Shown: positions 57,391 through 64,000 of the stretch, one piece after another
Numbering within the stretch: position 1 is the stretch's first letter
Layout of the letters: the number at the start of each line of letters is the position of its first letter
Assembly: GCA_903895595.1 (NCBI GenBank)
Contig: CAITUP010000031.1
Span: 1-64,000 of the forward strand
Direction: 5' to 3'
Source of the DNA: an uncultured Acetobacteraceae bacterium
GTDB taxonomy: Bacteria > Pseudomonadota > Alphaproteobacteria > Acetobacterales > Acetobacteraceae
Length of the DNA stretch: 64,000 nt
Notes under the pieces: generated by a model
Seen by the model: only the letters and a program-made list of their open reading frames with translations
What the model was told of the DNA's origin: nothing
Databases searched by the model: none
Program-made: the position numbers and the translations under genes

Positions 57391-58104
57391 ATGAGCGGAA
57401 CAAAGAACGCAAAGGGCGGCAAGCCCGGCGCGAAGGGCGCTAAAACCGCCGGCGGACGCGGTGGCGGTCAGGGTGCGGCTCCGCCGACCCGCGAGGCGCG
57501 TCGTGCGGCACGCGATTCGCAGACGGCCGGTGCCGACGAAAACCCGCTGGCCTCCCCCGGCGAAACGCCGCGGATGAAGCAGCGGTATCTGTCGGAGATA
57601 CGGGCGAAATTGCAGGCGGAGTTCGGCTACAAGAACCCGATGCAGGTTCCCAAGCTCGACAAGATCGTCATCAATATGGGCGTTGGCGAAGCCACGGGCG
57701 ACCAGAAGAAGCTGGACGCCGCGGTGTCGGAGTTAATGGCCATCGCGGGGCAGCGGCCGGTGAAAACGGTGGCGAAGAAAGCGATCGCCGGCTTTAAGAT
57801 CCGCAAGGGTCTGCCGATCGGCTGCAAAGTCACGCTGCGTGCGGCGCGTATGTATGAGTTCATGGATCGCTTGGTCACCATTGCTCTGCCGCGCGTTCGC
57901 GATTTCCGTGGGATCACTGGTAAGGGCTTCGATGGCCGTGGCAACTTCGCCATGGGCGTCAAGGAGCAGATCATCTTCCCGGAAATCAATTACGACCGGG
58001 TGGAATCGATCCGCGGGATGGACATTCAGTTCGTCACCTCGGCGAAGACCGATGCCGAAGCGAAGGCGCTGCTCAAAGCGTTCGATCTGCCTTTCGCGAG
58101 TTAA
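57391..58104 (+). CDS. rplE: 50S ribosomal protein L5 with ~60-aa N-terminal extension
   Basis: Core [40 protein letters not shown] from 57574; in-frame open extension [32 protein letters not shown]... from 57391. Confidence 0.97.
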   Translation: MSGTKNAKGGKPGAKGAKTAGGRGGGQGAAPPTREARRAARDSQTAGADENPLASPGETPRMKQRYLSEIRAKLQAEFGYKNPMQVPKLDKIVINMGVGEATGDQKKLDAAVSELMAIAGQRPVKTVAKKAIAGFKIRKGLPIGCKVTLRAARMYEFMDRLVTIALPRVRDFRGITGKGFDGRGNFAMGVKEQIIFPEINYDRVESIRGMDIQFVTSAKTDAEAKALLKAFDLPFAS

Positions 58105-58176
58105 CAGGTTTTTTTGGAAAACCGTCGCACCTTCGGACACGCCGAAGGCCGACAGGTTCCGGAGGTAAAAGACAGG

Positions 58177-58482
58177 ATGGCCAAAGTATCTCAGGTCAAC
58201 CGGAATGCCATGCGGGAGCGTATGGCGAAACGCGACAAGTCCAAGCGCGCCGCGCTGAAGGATGTGTTGATGGACCGCACCCTGCCGGTTGAGGACCGTT
58301 TTAACGCGTCGCTCAAACTGGCGCAGCTGCCGCGCAATGGCGCGGCCGTTCGGGTGCGCCTGCGTTGCGAAATGACGGGCCGTTCTCGCGGGAATTACCG
58401 CAAGTTCAAGCTTTGCCGTATCGCGCTTCGTGACATGGCCAGCTCGGGGCAAATCCCGGGCATGGTCAAGGCCAGCTGGTAA
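58177..58482 (+). CDS. rpsN: 30S ribosomal protein S14 (long, zinc-free type)
   Basis: [34 protein letters not shown]...[41 protein letters not shown]. Confidence 0.99.
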   Translation: MAKVSQVNRNAMRERMAKRDKSKRAALKDVLMDRTLPVEDRFNASLKLAQLPRNGAAVRVRLRCEMTGRSRGNYRKFKLCRIALRDMASSGQIPGMVKASW

Positions 58483-58497
58483 GGAGGGCCCAGATCT

Positions 58498-58896
58498 ATG
58501 TCGCTTTCCGATCCCTTGGGCGATATGCTGACACGCATCCGTAACGCGCAACGCGCGCGTCACGCGACGTGTTCATCGCCCGCGTCTCAACTGCGCGCGA
58601 ACGTGCTCGGTGTGCTGAAGCGCGAAGGCTTCATCCGCGGCTATGAAGCCACGGAACTGCGCCCCGGCGTTTCGCAAATCCGTATCGAGTTGAAGTACAA
58701 CGAAGGCGAGCCCGTCATCAAGGAGATCACGCGCATCTCCAAGCCGGGCCGGCGCGTTTACTCGAAGATCAAGGAACTGCCGCGGGTCTATGCTGGCCTG
58801 GGTATTTCCATCCTGTCGACGCCGCGTGGCGTCATGAGCGATGCCGAGGCCCGCGCTGCCAATGTTGGCGGCGAAGTCCTCTGCCGCGTGTTCTGA
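58498..58896 (+). CDS. rpsH: 30S ribosomal protein S8
   Basis: [46 protein letters not shown]...[32 protein letters not shown]. Confidence 0.99.
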   Translation: MSLSDPLGDMLTRIRNAQRARHATCSSPASQLRANVLGVLKREGFIRGYEATELRPGVSQIRIELKYNEGEPVIKEITRISKPGRRVYSKIKELPRVYAGLGISILSTPRGVMSDAEARAANVGGEVLCRVF

Positions 58897-58909
58897 TGGA
58901 GAGCCGCGA

Positions 58910-59443
58910 ATGTCGCGCGTAGGCAAATATCCCGTGGAGATCCCGGCCGGCGTCCAAGTGGCGATCGCCGGGGGCATTCTCTCCGCCAAAGGCAAGCTGG
59001 GCGAGCTTAAGTTGGCGTTGACCGATCAGGTCGACGCCACCGTGGAAGGCAACCGCGTCAGCGTCGCGCCCCGATCCAAGGAGTCCCAGTCGCGGATGAT
59101 GTGGGGTACCACACGCGCCTTGATCCAAAATATGGTTAAGGGCGTGTCCGACGGTTACAGCAAGACGCTGGAAATCACCGGCACCGGTTATCGCGCCGCG
59201 GTTCAGGGCCCGAACCTGGAAATCAACCTGGGTTTTTCGCATCCTGTGATCTATCCGGTCCCGGCCGGCATCAAGATCAGCTGCGAGCGGCCCACGTCGA
59301 TCAAGGTCGAAGGCGTGGACAAGCGTCTCGTCGGTCAGGTCGCGTCGGAAATTCGCGCGTTCCGTCCGCCCGAACCCTATAAGGGCAAGGGTGCGCGGTA
59401 CTCGGATGAGGTCATCCGGCGCAAGGAAGGCAAGAAGAAGTAA
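58910..59443 (+). CDS. rplF: 50S ribosomal protein L6
   Basis: [37 protein letters not shown]...[27 protein letters not shown]. Confidence 0.99.
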   Translation: MSRVGKYPVEIPAGVQVAIAGGILSAKGKLGELKLALTDQVDATVEGNRVSVAPRSKESQSRMMWGTTRALIQNMVKGVSDGYSKTLEITGTGYRAAVQGPNLEINLGFSHPVIYPVPAGIKISCERPTSIKVEGVDKRLVGQVASEIRAFRPPEPYKGKGARYSDEVIRRKEGKKK

Positions 59444-59444
59444 C

Positions 59445-59807
59445 ATGAGCGCCACGCAAGATCTCCGGGACCGCCGGCGCAGCCGTCTGCGGTACCAGCT
59501 TCGGGTCAAATCCAACGGGCGTCCGCGCCTGTCGGTCTTCCGCTCGGGCAAGAACATCTACGCTCAGATCATCGACGACAGCCAAGGCCGGACGCTCGCG
59601 TCCGCTTCTTCGCTGGACAAGGATCTGCGCGCGGCCATTGCCACCGGGGCCGACAAAGCCGCCGCTACGGCGGTGGGCAAGCTGGTCGCCGAACGGGCGC
59701 TCGCCGCTGGGGTCACCCAGGTCGTGTTCGACCGCGGTGCTTATCTGTATCACGGCCGCGTTAAGGCGCTGGCCGAGGCCGCCCGCGAAGGCGGGCTGGA
59801 CTTCTAG
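59445..59807 (+). CDS. rplR: 50S ribosomal protein L18
   Basis: [49 protein letters not shown]...[28 protein letters not shown]. Confidence 0.99.
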   Translation: MSATQDLRDRRRSRLRYQLRVKSNGRPRLSVFRSGKNIYAQIIDDSQGRTLASASSLDKDLRAAIATGADKAAATAVGKLVAERALAAGVTQVVFDRGAYLYHGRVKALAEAAREGGLDF

Positions 59808-59821
59808 GGGAATGCAAGCAA

Positions 59822-60412
59822 ATGGCACGTGAACCTAGGGAAGGCGGCGGTCGCGGTGGGCGCGAGCGGGAACGCGAGCGCGAAGCCGACGACGGCATCA
59901 TCGACAAGCTGGTCACCATCAATCGCGTCGCGAAAGTGGTGAAGGGCGGGCGTCGCTTCGCGTTTGCCGCACTCGTTGTCGTGGGCGATCAGAAAGGCCG
60001 CGTCGGCTACGGCGCCGGCAAGGCGCGCGAAGTGCCGGAAGCGATCCGCAAGGCGACCGAACGTGCCAAGCGCGGCATGATCCGGGTGCCGATGAAGGAA
60101 GGCCGCACGCTGCATCACGATGTTACCGGTGACTTCGGCGCCGGCAGCGTGATCCTGCGTTCCGCCACGGCCGGCACGGGCATCATCGCCGGTGGCCCGC
60201 TGCGCGCGGTGTTCGAATCTCTTGGGATCGGCGACGTCGTCGCGAAGAGCCTGGGCAGCCGCAACCCGCATAACATGGTGAAGGCCGCCTTCGCTGCGTT
60301 GCAGAAGTGTGCCAGCCCACGTTCGGTTGCGACTCGCCGCGGCAAGAAGGTCTCCGACCTGTTCCCGCGCCGCGACTCGGCGCCTGCTACGGAGGCTGCG
60401 GCCAATGCCTAA
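59822..60412 (+). CDS. rpsE: 30S ribosomal protein S5
   Basis: [59 protein letters not shown]. Confidence 0.99.
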   Translation: MAREPREGGGRGGREREREREADDGIIDKLVTINRVAKVVKGGRRFAFAALVVVGDQKGRVGYGAGKAREVPEAIRKATERAKRGMIRVPMKEGRTLHHDVTGDFGAGSVILRSATAGTGIIAGGPLRAVFESLGIGDVVAKSLGSRNPHNMVKAAFAALQKCASPRSVATRRGKKVSDLFPRRDSAPATEAAANA

Positions 60413-60587
60413 GATCCGCGTTACGAAGATCGCCTCTCATTTGGGCCGCAAACCCGGTCAGCACGCAACGCTGATCGGTCTGGGCCTGAACAAAATACGG
60501 AGCACGCGCGAGTTGGAGGATACGCCTTCGATCCGCGGCATGATCCGCAAAGTTGCCCACCTGATCAAGGTGGAGGAGCTTTCCTAA
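60405..60587 (+). CDS. rpmD: 50S ribosomal protein L30
   Basis: [60 protein letters not shown]. Confidence 0.98.
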   Translation: MPKIRVTKIASHLGRKPGQHATLIGLGLNKIRSTRELEDTPSIRGMIRKVAHLIKVEELS

Positions 60588-60588
60588 G

Positions 60589-61071
60589 ATGAACCTGAAC
60601 GAACTGCGGGATAATCCCGGCGCGCGCCTGAAGTTTAAGCGTCTTGGACGCGGCATCGGCTCGGGCAAAGGCAAAACCTCTGGCAAGGGCGTCAAGGGCC
60701 AGAAGGCGCGCGAAGGCGTGTCCCTGAATGGCTTCGAAGGCGGTCAGTTGCCCATCTATCGCCGGCTTCCGAAGCGCGGGTTCCACAACCTGTTCCGTAA
60801 GGAATACGCGCCGGTGAACCTGGGCACGCTCGACGCCGCGATTGCAGCGGGTAAGGTCGATGGGTCTCAGCCCATCACCGAAGCCACGCTGATCGGCGCC
60901 GGTTTGGCGCATGGCGGTCTGCATGGCGTGCGGCTGCTGGCGAACGGATCGATCACCCGAGCGATCACCATCACTGTGTCGGGGGCTTCGGCTACGGCGC
61001 GGGCGGCGGTGGAAGCGGCCGGTGGCACGATTACGACAACGGTCGCGGTCGCGGCACCCGCCGAAGCCTAA
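60589..61071 (+). CDS. rplO: 50S ribosomal protein L15
   Basis: [67 protein letters not shown]. Confidence 0.99.
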   Translation: MNLNELRDNPGARLKFKRLGRGIGSGKGKTSGKGVKGQKAREGVSLNGFEGGQLPIYRRLPKRGFHNLFRKEYAPVNLGTLDAAIAAGKVDGSQPITEATLIGAGLAHGGLHGVRLLANGSITRAITITVSGASATARAAVEAAGGTITTTVAVAAPAEA

Positions 61072-61095
61072 GGGGTCGCCGACCGATAAACGTCC

Positions 61096-61127
61096 AAAGG
61101 CACAGCGGATCGCATCCCTGTGCCTTT
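61096..61127 (+). terminator. hairpin between rplO and secY (partial terminator/attenuator)
   Basis: Perfect 10-bp stem AAAGGCACAG / CTGTGCCTTT, 12-nt loop, followed by TGCGTCTCTT (weak U-run). Confidence 0.5.
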
Positions 61128-61189
61128 TGCGTCTCTTGCGCTACATATCGCCTGAGCGGAAAATAGCGCGCTCAGGATAGGGACATCAG

Positions 61190-62527
61190 ATGGCCTCCGC
61201 CGCCGAACAGCTCGCCTCCAACATGAGCCTCGGGGCCTTTTCGAAGGCCACGGAACTCAAGCAGCGCCTGTGGTTCACCCTCGGGGCGCTGATTGTCTAC
61301 CGGATCGGCACCTATATCCCGGTGCCGGGTGTCGACGCGGCGGTCATGAGCGAATGGATGCGCAGCCAGGCCGGCGGCATTCTGGGTATGGCCAACATGT
61401 TCTCGGGTGGCGCGCTACAACGGATGACGGTGTTCGCGTTGAACATCATGCCGTATATCAGCGCCAGCATCATTATTCAGTTGATGTCCTCCGCGGTGCC
61501 GCAGCTCGAAGCCTTGAAGAAGGAAGGCGAGCAAGGGCGCAAGAGGCTTAATCAATTCACCCGCTATCTGACCGTGATCATCGCGCTGTTCCAATCCTAC
61601 GGCATTGCCGTGGGTCTTGAGAGCATGCGCGGCGCGTTCGGACCCGCGGTCATCGACCCCGGCCTGTTCTTCCGCTTTTCCTGCGTGATCACCCTTGTGG
61701 GTGGGACCATGTTCCTGATGTGGCTGGGCGAGCAGATCACCGCGCGCGGCATCGGTAACGGCACCAGCCTGATCATCATGTCCGGCATTGTCGCCAACCT
61801 GCCGGTCGCCGCCGCCAATCTTTTGGAACTCGGGCGAGTCGGCACGGTGTCGGCATTCTTTATTCTGTTCTTCATGGTGCTGGCCGTCGCGACCATCGCG
61901 GCGATTGTGTTCATCGAGCGGGCGCAGCGACGGATCAACGTCCAGTATCCCAAACGTCAGGTGGGCAACCGCATGTTCGGCGGAGACTCGACGCACATGC
62001 CGTTGAAGGTGAATACCTCGGGCGTCATCCCGCCGATTTTCGCTAGTTCCATCCTGTTGATCCCGGCGACCCTCGCGGGTTTCGTGGCGGGGGGGCCGGG
62101 CTGGCTGCAATGGATCGCGCTGCAGTTTTCTCACGGGCAGCCGCTGTATCTGGCGTTCTACGCGTTCATGATCATCTTCTTCTCCTATTTTTACACTGCG
62201 GTGGTGTTCAACCCGGAGGAGACAGCGGACAATCTGAAGAAATACGGCGGGTTCGTGCCCGGCATCCGTCCGGGCTCCGCGACGGCGGCGTATTTCGACC
62301 GGGTGCTGACGCGGTTGACCACCGTCGGCGGGTTGTATCTGGTGGTGATCTGCCTGCTGCCGGAAGTGCTGATCAGCAATTACAATCTGCCGTTCTATTT
62401 CGGCGGGACGTCGATCCTGATCGTGGTGTCCGTTACCATGGACACCGTGACGCAGGTGCAATCCCATCTCCTGGCCCATCAGTATGAGGGGCTGATTCGC
62501 AAATCTCGGCCAAAGGGACGCCGGTGA
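61190..62527 (+). CDS. secY: preprotein translocase subunit SecY
   Basis: [32 protein letters not shown]...[58 protein letters not shown]. Confidence 0.99.
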   Translation: MASAAEQLASNMSLGAFSKATELKQRLWFTLGALIVYRIGTYIPVPGVDAAVMSEWMRSQAGGILGMANMFSGGALQRMTVFALNIMPYISASIIIQLMSSAVPQLEALKKEGEQGRKRLNQFTRYLTVIIALFQSYGIAVGLESMRGAFGPAVIDPGLFFRFSCVITLVGGTMFLMWLGEQITARGIGNGTSLIIMSGIVANLPVAAANLLELGRVGTVSAFFILFFMVLAVATIAAIVFIERAQRRINVQYPKRQVGNRMFGGDSTHMPLKVNTSGVIPPIFASSILLIPATLAGFVAGGPGWLQWIALQFSHGQPLYLAFYAFMIIFFSYFYTAVVFNPEETADNLKKYGGFVPGIRPGSATAAYFDRVLTRLTTVGGLYLVVICLLPEVLISNYNLPFYFGGTSILIVVSVTMDTVTQVQSHLLAHQYEGLIRKSRPKGRR

Positions 62528-63177
62528 ACCTTATACTTCTTGGGCCGCCCGGAGCGGGGAAGGGCACGCAGGCCAAGCGTCTGCAGGACACGCACGGGAT
62601 TGCGCAGGTTTCCACGGGCGACATGCTGCGGGCCGAAGTTGCCGGCGGTACGCCTGTTGGATTGGAAGCCAAGGCGGTGATGGAGGCCGGGCAGCTGGTG
62701 TCCGACGACATCATCGTGCGGATGCTCGCCTCCCGCGTCAGTCAGCCCGATTGCGCCAAGGGGTTCATCCTGGATGGGTTTCCGCGCACGGTGCCGCAGG
62801 CCCAGGCGCTCGATCGCATGCTTGCGGACAAGCATTTGAAGCTCGATGCGGTCATCGAGTTGAAGGTTGACGACTCGGCGCTCACGGAACGGATCGCCGG
62901 CCGCTTTACCTGCGCCAGCTGCGGCGAAGGTTATCACGACAGCTTCAAACAGACCGCCAAAACGGGTGTTTGCGACTCGTGCGGCGGCACTCAGTTCACC
63001 CGACGAGCTGATGACAACCGGGATACGGTTGTCGCCCGCTTGGAGGCCTATCACCGCCAAACGGCGCCGATTTTGCCGCATTATGCCGCTCAAGGCACAT
63101 TGCGGACGGTCGATGGCATGGCGGACATTGGCGAAGTCGCCTCTCAGATCGATGCCATTCTGGCGCAGATCGGATAA
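62524..63177 (+). CDS. adk: adenylate kinase
   Basis: [46 protein letters not shown]...[18 protein letters not shown]. Confidence 0.99.
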   Translation: MNLILLGPPGAGKGTQAKRLQDTHGIAQVSTGDMLRAEVAGGTPVGLEAKAVMEAGQLVSDDIIVRMLASRVSQPDCAKGFILDGFPRTVPQAQALDRMLADKHLKLDAVIELKVDDSALTERIAGRFTCASCGEGYHDSFKQTAKTGVCDSCGGTQFTRRADDNRDTVVARLEAYHRQTAPILPHYAAQGTLRTVDGMADIGEVASQIDAILAQIG

Positions 63178-63202
63178 GCGTCGCGTTTGGGCCGAATCAT
63201 CG

Positions 63203-63230
63203 TTGACTCTCGGCTTGGCGCAACTATAGT
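63203..63230 (+). promoter_or_regulatory. candidate sigma70 promoter of rpsM (alpha operon)
   Basis: TTGACT -N16- TATAGT. Confidence 0.65.
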
Positions 63231-63240
63231 CCCGCGCTCC

Positions 63241-63269
63241 GACGTAACCCCCCATGTGGGGCTTACGTC
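63241..63269 (+). promoter_or_regulatory. structured rpsM 5' leader hairpin
   Basis: GACGTAA...TTACGTC outer stem with inner CCCC/GGGG; further CCCAGC (63280-63285) / GCTGGG (63318-63323) complementarity next to the SD. Confidence 0.5.
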
Positions 63270-63340
63270 ATTGCGTATTCCCAGCCCCCAGTGGGCACGA
63301 TAATGGCCCGGCCGTCAGCTGGGCGACAGGAGAGTCGAGC

Positions 63341-63718
63341 GTGGCGCGTATTGCCGGCGTGAACATCCCGACGAATAAGCGCGTGCTGATCGGGCTTCGC
63401 TATATCTATGGCATTGGCCCGACCAAAGCCGCCGAAATTTGTGGTAAGCTCAGCATCCCCGAGGATCGCCGGGTCAATCAGCTCTCCGATGAGGAGATTC
63501 TTCACATCCGCGAGCTGATCGATCGGGAATACCGCGTCGAAGGCGATCTGCGGCGTGAAGTGTCCATGAACATCAAGCGGCTGATGGACCTGGGCTGCTA
63601 CCGCGGTCTGCGTCATCGTAAGGGCCTGCCGGTCCATGGCCAGCGGACCCACACCAACGCCCGTACCCGCAAGGGTAAGGCCGTGGCGATCGCCGGCAAG
63701 AAGAAAGTGACCAAGTAG
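63341..63718 (+). CDS. rpsM: 30S ribosomal protein S13
   Basis: GTG start; (M)[60 protein letters not shown]. Confidence 0.99.
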   Translation: MARIAGVNIPTNKRVLIGLRYIYGIGPTKAAEICGKLSIPEDRRVNQLSDEEILHIRELIDREYRVEGDLRREVSMNIKRLMDLGCYRGLRHRKGLPVHGQRTHTNARTRKGKAVAIAGKKKVTK

Positions 63719-63752
63719 GTCGCTTCGCGCTTCCCTTCACCCCAGCATTCCC

Positions 63753-63775
63753 GCGGCGCCGGTTTATGGCGCCGC
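63753..63775 (+). other. perfect hairpin between rpsM and rpsK
   Basis: GCGGCGCC-GGTTTAT-GGCGCCGC, no following T-run. Confidence 0.55.
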
Positions 63776-63800
63776 ATGAGTTGAGAGCAGGACACACACC

Positions 63801-64000
63801 ATGGCGAAACCCGCCGCCGCCTCGCGCCCAAGGCGCAAGGAACGCAAGAACATCATCGCCGGAGTCGCGCATGTCGCGGCGACCTTCAACAACACGGTGA
63901 TCACCATTACCGACGCTCAGGGCAACGCCATCGCGTGGTCGTCGTCGGGCAGCCAGGGCTTCAAGGGCAGTCGGAAATCCACCCCCTACGCGGCGCAGGT
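63801..64000 (+). CDS. rpsK: 30S ribosomal protein S11 (truncated by window end)
   Basis: [66 protein letters not shown]. Confidence 0.97.
   Translation, partial: MAKPAAASRPRRKERKNIIAGVAHVAATFNNTVITITDAQGNAIAWSSSGSQGFKGSRKSTPYAAQ

Noticed and set aside
1-64000. CRISPR array, prophage or IS transposase
   Set aside because: No regularly spaced repeats, no Cas, phage structural or transposase-like proteins seen among the ORFs.

Overview
GC-rich bacterial chromosomal window, probably alphaproteobacterial (Acetobacteraceae/Rhodospirillales-like by gene content; this is inference). Left part (about 0-49 kb) is accessory and metabolic: a tRNA-Arg(ACG), several luciferase-like flavin monooxygenases, an Ssu/Tau-type ABC operon with an FAD monooxygenase, an acyl-CoA-dehydrogenase/SDR/isomerase catabolic cluster, a divergent EmrA/EmrB-type efflux pair, and a Dpp/Opp-type ABC operon carrying four consecutive paralogous substrate-binding proteins. 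It also holds a methyltransferase/GtrB-ArnC-type glycosyltransferase/small EamA cassette, three toxin-antitoxin loci and a two-gene operon of stand-alone TIR-domain proteins. Right part (49-64 kb) is the str/S10/spc/alpha ribosomal-protein region (rpsL-rpsG-tuf-rpsJ...secY-adk-rpsM-rpsK), with fusA missing from its usual place between rpsG and tuf. Strongest novelty candidates: (1) the tandem TIR-only operon at 29.1-30.0 kb; (2) a YoeB toxin coupled to a 223-aa protein whose C-terminus looks like the YefM toxin-neutralising tail but whose N-terminal ~170 aa is not a recognisable Phd/YefM domain (15.4-16.4 kb); (3) a BrnT locus whose toxin frame seems disrupted at its start codon; (4) quadruplicated SBPs. 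All calls come from reading sequence and the supplied ORFs; no homology search was run.
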